Of a stretch of 64,000 nucleotides of DNA, positions 9,280 to 19,641 are shown piece after piece. The stretch's first letter is position 1; each line of letters starts with the position of its first letter. The DNA lies in assembly GCA_032821775.1 (NCBI GenBank), contig JAVLRN010000005.1:2356001-2420000 (forward strand), in the 5' to 3' direction. The notes below the pieces were generated by a model that saw nothing but the letters and a program-made list of their open reading frames with translations, was not told the DNA's origin and did not search any database. Both the position numbers and the translations under genes were made by a program. This stretch comes from Sanguinoderma infundibulare (taxonomy: Eukaryota; Basidiomycota; Agaricomycetes; Polyporales; Polyporaceae).

Positions 9280-11230
9280 CTCACCACAAACCACCATCTT
9301 CCCCAGCTTCGACCTCCGCTTCGAAATCCCCCGGCTCATCCTTCACTGTCCTCTGCTCCACATCCTCCACGACCAGGCACAGCGCAAGCAACTGGCTACG
9401 CACACGGACTCCCATCTTTCATGCTCGTTTCGTTCGCTCACCCTGCCAACCAAAGCCTTCAATCGACCACGCTTGTCATGGAGGCCTGTAGACGTCGTTC
9501 AAGGTGAGTACCTGCAAATTCGGGTCTCACCAGGGTTCAAGATGGTCTCCAAGCACCGCCACTGAGAACAGACGCTGCAGAACATCGCGTCGGGTCCTCG
9601 TGTTAGCCAACGGTTGTCAGCCGCTGGAGTGCATTGAGGTGAGTACCGACTGCAAGTTAGGGTCTCACCAGCGTTCAAGATGGTCTTCAAGAGCGGTCGC
9701 TGAGAACAGATGTCCACAGGTCGCCCGGATGGTTAGCTGTTCGTTGCAAGGAACGGTGAGTACTGCAAGTTAGGTCTCACCAGCGTTCAAGAGCGTCCCA
9801 AGTGCCGTCGCTGAGGACAGATACTTTACAGCCATCGTTCGACGCTCGCGTTCGGTTTCGCATCAAAAACAGGTGAGTACTCCAAAATGGGGTCTCACCA
9901 GCGTTCAAGAGGGTCTTCAAGCGTCCACAGATAGGTCGGATGGCGGTCGTCGTTCGTTCTGAAGCAACAGTGAGTACTTCAAGTTAGGGTCTCACCAGCG
10001 TTCAAGATGGTCTTCAAGCGCCGCGCTGAGAACAGTTATTACAGGGCGTCATTTGCTCGTCGCCAACCAGCGAGGTTCATTCGAGGTGAGCACTGCAAAA
10101 TAAGGGTCTCACCAGCGTCCAAGAAGGTTTCAAGCACCGCCGCTGAGGACAGATGCCACACAGGCCGTTTCGGATCGCGGGTCATCGGTCGCCCGAGAGG
10201 TGAGTACCACGGGTGCCGCCGCTGACAGCCGAATCGCACAGACGATGATGTCGACGCTCGCGTTCGATTTGGAATCGCAAGCCAGGTGAGTACTGAAAGA
10301 TGGGGTCTCACCAGCGTTCAAAGGGTCTTCAAGCGCCACCGCTGAGAACAGATACTGTACAGGTCGTTCGGATAGTAGTCAGGTTCGTTCATGGAATGGT
10401 GAGTACTGCAAGTTAGGGTCTCACCAGCGTTCAAGAGGGTCTTCAAGCGCCACCGCTGAGAACAGATACTGCAGAACATCGCATGCCAGTCAGCGAGGTT
10501 CGTTCGAGGTGAGTACTGCAAGATAGGGTCTCACCACGGTTCAAGAAGGTTCCAAGCACCGCCGCTGAGGACAGATGCCACACAGGTCGGTCGGATCGCG
10601 GGTCGTCGTCCGTCGTCGTTCGTTCGAAGGGTGAGCACCGCAAGTTTAGGTCTCACCAGCGCTCAAGAAGGTCCCAATTGCCGCCGCTGACAGTGAGGCC
10701 AATGCTCGCGTTCTGGTCGGGGTCGCAACCAGGTGAGTACTGCAAGTTGAGGTCTCACCAGCGTTCAAGTTCCAAGCACCGCCGCTGAAAACAGACGCCG
10801 CACAGGTCGTCTGGCTGGCTTCTTGTGACAACAACTCGGGGGTGAATACTGCGAGAGTCTCACCAGAGCCCCAAGGGATCAAGACGGTCCGAAGAACGGA
10901 TGCTTCTGCGGCAGGCCACACATATTCGACGAATCTGGACAACTATGTGAGTACTGCAAATTACGGTCTCACTAGCGTTCAAGAGGGTCCCAACACCGCC
11001 GCTGAGAACAGATACCGCACAGGACGTCCATGTGATGAACACGCACCGCGCCGTGGCTTTACGCAGACGGATTAAAGGTGAGCGACCTCGCTGATTCGTT
11101 CCTCGCCGAGCTCTCCGCCTCTCGATGTCTCGTTGTGTATGTCCCAGTGTCTGCCAACATTTCCAGAAAATGCATGTGTGACGCACCAGACCGATGGCTG
11201 AACCACTGAACCGTTTGACAATGAGAGAGA
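9280..11230 (+). ncRNA. Putative multi-intron transcript across the module array, coding status unknown
   Basis: If the TATA-like element at 9250 is used, a plus-strand transcript would cross 14-15 successive GTGAGT-type donors, each followed 42-81 nt later by a CAG acceptor with a CTGA branch-like motif. Donors lie at 9504, 9639, 9756, 9873, 9970, 10086, 10200, 10286, 10399, 10509, 10631, 10733, 10842, 10947 and 11078. The mini-exons are 32-58 nt long and mostly not multiples of three. An ATG at 9478 stays open through the first three spliced mini-exons (about 60 codons) and then meets a stop at the fourth. No long frame runs through all units, so a noncoding or decayed transcript is more likely than a protein. 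The span ends are approximate and transcription itself is unproven. Confidence 0.35.
9504..11077 (+). repeat. Tandem array of about 14 intron-like modules (about 110 bp each)
   Basis: The modules are degenerate tandem repeats with periods of 86-135 bp. A consensus unit begins GTGAGTACTGCAAGTTAGGG, then TCTCACCAGCGTTCAAGA, a second CTTCAAG, CCGCTGAGAACAG and a final CAG 10-16 nt later. A 32-58 bp variable segment then leads to the next GTGAGT. Most intron-like parts are 73-81 bp; units 4, 7 and 11 are shortened to 58, 42 and 63 bp. The variable segments fall into three types in the order A-B-C-B, giving a higher-order period of about 410-465 bp. The array lies between two CDC50 paralogues and does not resemble their introns. 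It has no transposon ends or open frame I can recognise. Confidence 0.9.
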
Positions 11231-11449
11231 CTTGTACACGCCGTTCCTTAAGCGCGGGTATCATTCCACATTCATCCACAACAGTATCACAACAACATGT
11301 TGTTCCAGCGTCACGATATCATCCGTCTCTCCTACACCAAATGTGGCACTGTTCTCCATTCGAGGGACCATGAGAAGCGACACCCCATCAACAGTCAGCC
11401 CGGCACTCACCTCAATATCCGTACAGAGACTACAAGCGAATAAAGACCG
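11078..11449. other. Region between the module array and CDC50 copy 2
   Basis: This begins with a last GTGAGC donor at 11078 and a possible acceptor (TTTCCAG) near 11165, so it could hold the final intron and exon of the array transcript. The rest is the 3' flank of CDC50 copy 2. No coding gene is seen. Confidence 0.4.
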
Positions 11450-12975
11450 TCATCGGGTGAATGAGAGCTTCGAAGGATCGCCCAGTTTCCTGCGTGAACA
11501 ATCTTAGCAATTATGGAATCACATGTCCGCCTCAAACACAAACCTCGGCTTAATGCAGTTAACAATGGCGACGACGAAACCAAGGAGGAGTAGAAGGCTA
11601 GAACCGGCGACGTAAGCCCACCCGAGGAAGGGGTTCTTGCCACCCATCCAGCCAGCAGACGAGATGACGATGCTCTTCTTTCCGCTGTACGCCTTCACCG
11701 GGAAATCTAACGGCAATTGTCGACGCTCGATCCCGTAGCACCAACTAGCAGTAGCACTCACTGAGATTGATGATCATCTGATAGCGGCCCTTGGCGAGGC
11801 CGGCGGTGTCGTTGCGGCCCCAGAGCTTGCTGAACGTCGGGAGGCCGGCGGTGCGCATCCAGTTCTGGAAGTGCTCGTCGGTCTTGAGGTCGGGTAGGTT
11901 GTCGCCCGTGTAGCCGTCCGGGAAGCGTTCGATCCAGAACGGCGGGGGCACGATCTCGGAGACGTCGTATCCGGGAGTGGTGACATATTTATTCGCCTCG
12001 CCCGGCCACGCAATGTTCTTCTCTGACCAGAGGTATGTCGAGTTCGTGTCCGAGTCGTCTGTCTTGGTTAAATTCGTGAATGTGTCTGTGCGTCCGGTGA
12101 CGTCCGACAGTATGAGCACAAGCGCGTTCGAGAACTGATGATGCGGAAACGGTCTATGGGCACGCACCATTGAACATCGAGTTCGCAATCATGCCGCACG
12201 GGTAGATGACCTTGCCGTCGAGCTTGTCGAGCGGTGTGCAGTCGCTCGACAGGTCGGAGTTGCTCGGGGTCTTTCCCAGGAGCTGCTCCAGGCTGACGCT
12301 CTTGGAGTACCGACGGTGGTTCTGGTAGAAGTTGGAGAGCTTGTAGTAGAGCATCACCGGGGGCTTGATGTCTGCGGGCACGTCGAACCACAGGACGCAC
12401 TGCTTCGCGGTCGCGTTCGTGACGTCGTCGGCACCGGTGCGGTCGAGGTACGAGTACTGCGGGGGGTCGATGTACGCGTCGGATTTGGAGTTGACGACGC
12501 TCATCTTGTAGGTGTACTCTGATGAGGAGAGGTTGGAGCGGATGAGGTTGCTGTAGGTGTATGTGGCATTCTGGCCACCCTGGGAGTCGCAGTTGGTGTA
12601 TTCGATGTCTATCTCGGTTACCTGGGGAAGCAAAGGGACAGGAAGCGTTGGTTAGTCGAAGATGGTGGTGGAAGGAGATGAGAGCATACGAGGGTGCTGC
12701 CCCAGATGAGGAGACCGCCGATGGGGGCGAGGATGATTCCCACGGTGAGCAGAGTCGGGAGGACGGTGCGGGGGATAAAGAGAGGGTGCCATGCTCGCAG
12801 TCGCTGCTGCCTGAATGCGCTATCTGACGAGGTTGTAAGTAAGTCATGATTCGTGTCAGATCGCGAGACCCGTGCGGTCGTCAAGGTGCCTACTTGTCGG
12901 TTTCCGCCAGTTGCCCTTCTCTTGCTTGGCCTCCTCACTGGTCTCACCGGCTCGTTTCCGACGACCGAAAGCCAT
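11450..12975 (-). CDS. CDC50: CDC50/LEM3-family P4-ATPase (flippase) beta subunit, copy 2
   Basis: This is a paralogue of the gene at 7042-8607 with the same role as a P4-ATPase partner. The ATG ending at 12975 starts MAFGRRKRAGETSEEAKQE and NWRKPTS. The first span is RTVLPTLLTVGIILAPIGG. The lumenal domain has VLWFDVPADIKPPVMLYY, KLSNFYQNHRRYSKS, PCGMIANSMFN and NWMRTAGLPTFSKLWGRND. The second span follows WMGGKNPFLGWAYV. As in copy 1, the last intron splits the Arg codon of KPR and joins it to KLGDPSKLSFTR, with the stop at 11450-11452. Conserved gene structure and order point to tandem duplication. Both copies look intact, so they may pair with different flippases or be expressed differently. 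Confidence 0.93.
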
Positions 12976-14057
12976 GCAGGGTACTATCTATAACACACTG
13001 GAATCTTGTCAAAGATGGCGATGAGATGAAAGCGGGTCGTAACGTCGTGGTTGTGATACAAGCAAGAGGATGGGAAGGAAGAGAGCAGGAGGCGATTGGT
13101 AGGCGATGCACACCGAGGGCGCGCGCGGCGCAGCACCGACGAAACTCTGTCTCGGCGACGGTTCCGGGGTTGGGGTGTTGACGTTGAGAGCGTGCACGGT
13201 CCAATCCGCCGCGTAGGTGAGTGGCTGAATCTAAGGCGGTTCCGGGTCTGACGTCGTCGGTCGATGCGTGCGTTGCAAACTGACAGCTACAAGTCGCCAG
13301 TCCCGCAGCCGAGCGCAGCCGTCGCTTGAACGACATTGCTTCCGTAGCTCGCATACGACTTCCCACGGGTCATTTTACAATACATAACCCCCACAAACGC
13401 GTCGGTTTCCCATGAACGTAGAGAGACTGAGGATCGATATTGCAATCCTCGTGGAGGCAAAGGCGTTGGGATAGGTGAACAGTCTCCCAGAGCTGCTTTT
13501 ACAGCGGTCCGGCGTGAGAGCGGGCCAAGAAACCGTGTTGGGTTAGTCTGCCGCGAAGCTTGGCGCATAGACAGAAGAACCAGAGGTAAGTCACTTACGC
13601 TGGGTCCGGACTGGTCCTCAGCTCATCGCAGTCTGACGGTCAGGCTCTCCGGCACTAGGCAGCCGTCCGATCCTGAACCCTGCAGCTCTGCCGCCGAAGC
13701 GCTCATGACGTCATCCTGGGCCGTGGCGGTATATAGCTGCAACGTGGTGTCCCGGAATTGTGCAACTGGTTGAGCAGAAGAGCAAGGAGCAAACAAGTGT
13801 TCGCCTGGACTGCATTGACACATTCTGTGACAGGGACCTTCGTCGTCAACGTTCGCTGCCAGACGCGTCAGAATGAGTGCGATTCAGCTGCCAACTACCC
13901 TAGTGCCTATGGTACAAAGTCCAAGAATCCATCCAGATGACGACCAAAAACTGTCAGACTTGGGAGAGAGAGACAAGGCCACACACGATGCGGTGGCAAT
14001 CCAAGAGTATTTTCGTCGGCCCACGACTTGAAACGCTCCCAACCCAGCTTCAACACT
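12976..14057. other. Intergenic region upstream of CDC50 copy 2
   Basis: About 1.1 kb lies between the CDC50 copy 2 start and the transporter stop, both minus strand. It holds a cAMP-response-type palindrome with a TATA element nearby (13706-13735). The small open frames here have no recognisable similarity, and I call no gene. Confidence 0.5.
13706..13735. promoter_or_regulatory. CRE-type palindrome TGACGTCA with adjacent TATATA
   Basis: The perfect 8-bp palindrome TGACGTCA, a binding site for bZIP factors of the ATF/CREB group, occurs at 13706-13713. TATATA follows 17 bp further on. The spacing suits a core promoter, but no clear downstream gene was found on the plus strand. CDC50 copy 2 starts about 730 bp away on the minus strand. 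Confidence 0.35.
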
Positions 14058-16099
14058 TCACCCCCTGTACGTGCTCAAGAGCATGCCGGTGAAGAATGAC
14101 AAGAGGGCGGCGAACACGAAGAACACGCGGCCCTCCTTCGTCTCGTCGCCGTCCGCGAGCAAGTTGCGCAAGGGGAGGAAGACGAGACCCACGAGGAAGT
14201 TCGCGATCCCTGTCCATCACGCGTCAGTCGCCACTGGCAGAAGACGGCAAGTGTAGCTTACAGTTGAGCGACAACCCGATCGAGGACAGAGCGGACACAG
14301 CCTAACAATGTGTCGTTCACTATCGCTCCAAAGCTTCCGTAAATGAGGATACATACGTGGTGCGGAGAGACCTCCGGAATCATAACGAACGGAACAGGCC
14401 CGATGCCGAGCGCGAAAGACCTGAGCGATATGTCATTAGTTGATGCCTTATGCGAAACAGGGTCCTTGGCTAGAACACATACGCAATGAATGCCATCACC
14501 GCTACGCTCGCTAGGCCTACTGCTCCACTGTCCAAACCAATGCCGACGCCTAGAAGCGAGGCAATGGCTCCAGCGGATGACAGTGTGAGGAGCTGTTTAC
14601 GTCCCAGACGCTGCGAACCACATCATCAGCCGCGGCGCAGCAACCGAAGGACAGAAGAAGCCGCATACATCAATGAGGAAGATAGGGGCGAAGGTCATGA
14701 ACACATTGACGACGGTGATACCCAGAGATATGTAAGGGCCGAGGTCCGGGAGCGTCTTTGACAGAATGTCATTGCTGTAGTACAGAACTGGCCACGAGAA
14801 AGATAAGCGGAAACCTGACAAGGACGAAGGACTACTCTTACCGGCATTGACGCCTGTGAGAAAGCTATGAGTTATTGCAGTCGAAAGGCACGTATAATAT
14901 TCAACTGACCTGAAAGCTGTTGGCAGAGCATGGAGAAGCACACGATGGCCAATGGCTTCCGGAACTCTGCACGCAACAAAACGGCGGGCACATTCACCGC
15001 ATGACGCTGGTCCTCGTGGCGTTCCGAGCGCAGAGTGCTGCGTTCGTCATTGGCCAGAAGAGGATCCTCAACATCCTCATTCACTGCTAGAACGACACCA
15101 CAGATTAGGACGAGATCCAGAGCATGCGTTCGGAGCATACCATCCGGATTGCGCGGCACAGGGGCGGCCTTCCAGAGCCTGCGTGCGCTCTCGTCCTTGT
15201 CGCGTATCAGGCCGTGGCGGTTCAACCATACAGGTGACTCTACAATGATGGTCCCGGCCAGGAGCTGGCCAAGGGACAAGGCGGCGGAGAACAAGAGGAC
15301 GAGGCGCCAGGTGGTAGGAGTTGCTAATTGGAGGCCCATGGCCTGGGTGATCATTATGCCAATGACGATCGCGAACTGAGTGAGAACACCTGAAGGATGG
15401 CTGAGCAAGATGTCCTTCGGATGAATGGGCCAGAAAGCCTCACCGACAGAGCCCTTAATCTTGCTAGGAGCGATTTCTGCAATGTAGATCGGCCCAACGC
15501 AAAGACCGACGCCGGCAGCGATGCCGGTGAGGAGTCTGAGGTCCAATAAGCGTGAAGGCAGGGGTGAGTAGGGCGATAGGTGATAGTGCTCACCGTCCAA
15601 GGATGAGGGGGGACAGGGAGGCAGACACGGCCATGAAACCAGAGCCGATAGCCATAATGAATGAACTTGCGAGAGCAGCACCTTTGCGTCCCCAACGATC
15701 CATGATGATATTCGCTCCAAGACTACCTAGAAGGCCGCCGACGGTATAGACCGAGGTGAGGACGGAGAAGGTTGAGTCGCCCATGGGGATACATGTGGGA
15801 AGCCCGCGGTGTACAGACGGAGTGCCAGGAATATCAGAGACGCGACAAGTGAGGACGGCCTGGATTTGATTGAGACTGGAGATGTGGAAGCCGTACTAGA
15901 GGCGCAGTCGCGGTCGACCCGGGGGCGTTGGACAGGAGAGACAATGTAAAGGGGAGATACATAGCTTATAAGCAGGGTGCGTGCGCGTAAATGTGACAGT
16001 GTAATCATAGAGCACACATACCTGGAAGGAGACAACGAGAACCCAGACGCACACGATCCATCCGTAGACGGTGAACGCTTGCGGCTCCCCTAGCGTCAT
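14058..16099 (-). CDS. MFS sugar-transporter-family protein
   Basis: This is a 12-span major facilitator of the sugar porter type, close in motif pattern to the yeast YBR241C/VPS73 group. The ATG ending at 16099 gives MTLGEPQAFTVYGWIVCVWV, then after an intron YGFHISSLNQIQAVL. Signature elements are LGANIIMDRWGRKGAA (the D-R-x-G-R-K loop), GLCVGPIYIAEIAPSKIKGS, TPTTWRLVLLFSAAL and ESPVWLNRHG. A later span group includes YISLGITVVNVFMTFAPIFL. The C-terminus reads GRVFFVFAALLSFFTGMLL and ends STYRG with the stop at 14058-14060. The substrate cannot be read from sequence; a vacuolar or other internal location is possible, as in yeast relatives. Roughly ten introns. It is divergent from the membrane-protein gene at 16795. 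Confidence 0.85.
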
Positions 16100-16794
16100 C
16101 TTGCCGGAGAAGCGGCCCCACGGAAAGCCCGACGGCAAAGAGAGGGTGGGTGCAAAAGGAAGGATAAAGACTCGCGCAAGCCCCGCGAAGGCTGATGAGG
16201 AGGTTGGACTCGCTGCGTCGGCAGACGAGCGAAGGCCCGGGAGAACGTCGGGAGAGGGGTTGCGACTGCGTCAACAGAATTAGCGGACGATGCTGCCACG
16301 CGGACGGCTCGCGTGGCTGCGATCAAAGTCAAAGGCGAGGCCAATGAGAGGCAATCAGTGACGGGCAGCGGAGGCAGATCGGAGACCCGGAAAAGGGAAG
16401 CGGCTTGATTGACCGGTCGAGGTTGGTTCCATCCCATCAATGAGGACGATGAGCAAAAACATTGCCGACAACGACTGGCGATTTCCGACAGCCAGACAAC
16501 CGCCTAACGAACCTTATAACATATCGGCATGGCCTACGTCCACGTCCTCCGACCGTCGCGCTCATCCCATGCTCACCATATAGCTCCCTTGCCGGGTTTT
16601 GACCGCTTTCCTTTTCCCCACTTCCCTCGGTCGCTCAACGCCGACACTGGGTGCCTTTCCTCGTAGCTTGGAGCACTTGCTGCTCGGAAAAGGCCAAGCC
16701 TTCAACGCCCAGCTCCGGCTCTGGCTTGAACGCGTCGCCTACTGGAACGCTATCCATCTCTCCCCCCGGCCGTTGGTGCCGCATCTCGTAACGC
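16100..16794. other. Divergent intergenic region
   Basis: About 700 bp separates the divergent transporter and membrane-protein genes and must contain both promoters. A CATATAG at about 16576 is a weak TATA candidate for the plus-strand gene. The small open frames show no family similarity. Confidence 0.5.
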
Positions 16795-18422
16795 ATGGTA
16801 CACTGGCAAGACCCAGACGTCGTCAGCTTATGTGCTTTCATCTATAACCAACTTGCGGTCTTCTTCCTCGGCTTCTTTGGGTGCGTGTTCCACCGCTCTG
16901 CCCGACCTCGGTTCGCTTACTGCAGCTCATTACCTCCAGGAATCATGTCATCATGAACATGAGCGTCGAGTGGTCTTTGATCACTCGCCGGCGTAGCTTT
17001 AAACCTGCCCTCGTCCGTCCAGTCGTCCATGTCCTCAACGTATCCTGTATTGACCTAATTGTCTTGCCAGATTCCGTATCTCGTTGGCCGTTATGCACTT
17101 CTGGTTGTCTTGGTCACTTTGTGCGTTCCACCTGATCGATTCTTGCTTCTCTCATCCTTTCCATCCAGCGTTGTCACGAATCGCTTCGAGTTCAAGGTCC
17201 ATTGTGCCCGTGAGCCCTTTCTGTCTACAACCTCCGGCTTCAAACGGCCGACACTGTTATAGTCATGTACAAGATCCTTGCCGTTCTTGGGAGCACCGGT
17301 ACATTCTGCTCGACCTTGAACCTCAACATCAGGACGTACGTCATTTCGTCACATATTACCTCACGTCCGGCTGAAAGGATTTGGGTGCCTTAGCTACATC
17401 ATTTGGAAGGATATGAACCGGTTTGTTGTTTGGGGTCTAGCATTTGGAACTGTCGGACACGCTGCGCTTGTTGCGATTCGTAAGTTTCGTGCTGGATTCC
17501 TAGCGTTTGCCGGTAGTAAATGAATTTATGCTCGTTACAGAGGGATCTAGGAGCGTCACCTTTTCCTGGAGACCAGACGTCCGCGCTTGTGTGATGGTCG
17601 ATTCGAGCTACATCACCATGTTCGTCTTCTATCTCTACAGTACGTCTCCGTCCTGCACTTTAATCAGTGTTAGTGTTGCTGATTCATGCTATTTTCATGT
17701 GCAGCTATCGTGATGGACCTGGCTATCCTCACACTGACCTTCTGCGGTTTGTACCGGAAGGCAGCGCTGAACAGCGTGATTGGCAGTTCTTTGTCCGAGC
17801 AGTGTCTCTGGTATTGTGCCGGAACCTTCCTGTGCAACGTCCCAGCCGTGGTTTTCCCCATCTTGGACCTGAACGGTGAGGCTATCCAATACCCATGTCC
17901 TGTGGTGGAAATCGCTAACTCGGTCGTGTCGTGGTGATAGTGGTCATGAACGTCATGGCTTCTATGTCAGCTACGACGTTTAGGTATGCCTGTCAACCTC
18001 GCCATCGTCAACAGTTGGGTAGCTGATATACATGTCGGTAGTGTCATCATGTCGTCCGCTGCTGTTCTTTCCCTTAAGCCCGAGGATTCGTCTCCGTACG
18101 CTTTCTCCGCTTCCTTGCTTTTGAGGAAGTCTCAGACCCTTTGGCTCATACAGGCCAAATGGCTCCCGAACGACGGGACGAAATCCGCGTGAACGCTCGA
18201 GCGTGCTGGCAATCTCCTTGCCCAGCAGTGGTGCGCTCACAACGCATATCGTCCTTGAGTCGTAAGCACCCTCTTCCGCAGTTTCCCTTCCGCTGCCGCC
18301 CTGACAGTAGTCTGCTTCGGCCCAACACAGGCGGGTGAACACTACCGACATCGAGATGGACTCCCCGTTCGATACAAGGTCTCGGAAATCTAGCGAAGAG
18401 ACCGCCGTCAACGCCGTCTAGT
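16795..18422 (+). CDS. Agaricomycete multi-pass membrane protein of unknown function
   Basis: The chosen start at 16795 gives MVHWQDPDVVSLCAFIYNQL. After an intron follow EWSLITRRRSFKPAL and IPYLVGRYALLVVLVT, a pattern typical of a large family of about seven-span membrane proteins found in many copies in mushroom genomes. Further spans lie in VVWGLAFGTVGHAALVAI, SYITMFVFYLYTIVMDLAIL and CLWYCAGTFLCNVPAVVF. Near the end is NVVMNVMASMSATTF, then VIMSSAAVLSL. I chose the last frame VNTTDIEMDSPF...ETAVNAV, with the stop at 18420-18422, because relatives end with a short polar tail. About ten short introns. Function is not known; the topology resembles a receptor, but no ligand or partner is visible. 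Confidence 0.75.
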
Positions 18423-19641
18423 TCGGTGTGTTCTCTCCGGCGACTCCCATCACCCGTTGCACTCATCCATCGCAGTCATCCGCCCATCCCATCACACGGC
18501 TCCCGTCGTATTGGTCGTCGCGCTCTCCGGTCGGGATATCCGTGCCTCGTTCATGACTACTTAGATCGTCCGTAGAGTTCACGAACGCGCTATGTGCTTG
18601 ACGACCGTACGTCCGCGAGCCTGTAGCCCTCCCCCCCTTCGGTACATTCTTTACCTCCCGTCGCTCGTTTTGGCTGTAAATGTAATAGCATAGTCATTAC
18701 TCCCTGATCGCTCTCTTTACAATTCGCACTTAACATGAACTCCTCCCACTGTGTCCAGCATTAATACTGCGCCTGTTTGGTCGGAGGTGTTGGAATAGAG
18801 CCCGTAATCCATTCTGTGCGCTGTATCTACTAGTCTTAAGTAGCTCTTTTGTTTCTTCACGCGTTTTCCTGCAAGGGAGGCATTTTGAACTCCGCTGCTG
18901 TACATCTCATTAGCTTGATTTCGATCTCCGCCCACCCCTCGCCCGACGATATATCACCGGCTCTAGTCTTGTAACCTGGCACTTGACCTCCCCCCTTATT
19001 AATTACTTATTTAACGCCTAATATTTTAATCGGAGAGCGAATAAATAGGAATGGTTTCAGGTGTTTGGATTCCCGTCAAACTCCGACGCGGACCGAGTCC
19101 AAAAACAGCAGATTCCCGCTCCGCGATCCAACCGAAATAAATGATTATGACTCTCTACAGAAAAACATGGTTTATGTCTAAGATCATGAAGGAATTTCAT
19201 GTTCAGTAGAGCCCTAGAACCGCGCATGTCTACTGGGGCGATTGATGCACGAACGTACGGTTGTTTGGCTTCCTTCCTTGCCGGCCCGATCACTGTCATC
19301 GTCCGCCGTCGCCACATTCTAAGGGCGACTCAGTGAATCATGTATAACACTAATCATGCTATGGTGGAGGTGGTCCCGGTCAGAGTTGGTGGATAGCAAC
19401 TGCAAGTCGGCAATGATTGCCGCGATAGCGAGTTGTTGGATGCTACTTACCAAATATAGCAGTGGGAAGGAAGGAAGCTGATGTGGCGGAATGGCTTGGA
19501 CTGCTTCCACCACAACCTCTTATCGCCTCAGTAACGCTCGCTTTGGCATAGCGAAAGGGTATGTAGTAAGTATTGGCCCTCATATCCAGGTCTAGCTTGA
19601 TTTCATGACCAAGGGTCGAGGTTCCACTTCGTTCAAGTTTC
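18423..19641. other. Intergenic region, 1.2 kb
   Basis: This holds the 3' flank of the membrane-protein gene and the promoter of the secreted hydrolase. It is AT-richer than its surroundings around 18980-19060. I see no gene, RNA or transposon. Confidence 0.5.

Noticed and set aside
10130..10643. Repetitive minus-strand protein (LSSAAVL / AGETLTCSTH-type peptides)
   Set aside because: The repeated peptides come from translating the repeat core; unit lengths are not multiples of three, so no continuous frame exists.
9504..11077. CRISPR-like array
   Set aside because: Repeats are degenerate, their spacing varies from 86 to 135 bp and the setting is an intron-rich fungal genome, so the spacer-repeat look is superficial.
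9504..11077. Box C/D snoRNA cluster in the array introns
   Set aside because: CTGA is present near the 3' end, but no unit has a matching RTGATGA box near its 5' end; the GATGATG at about 10243 occurs once, in a variable segment.
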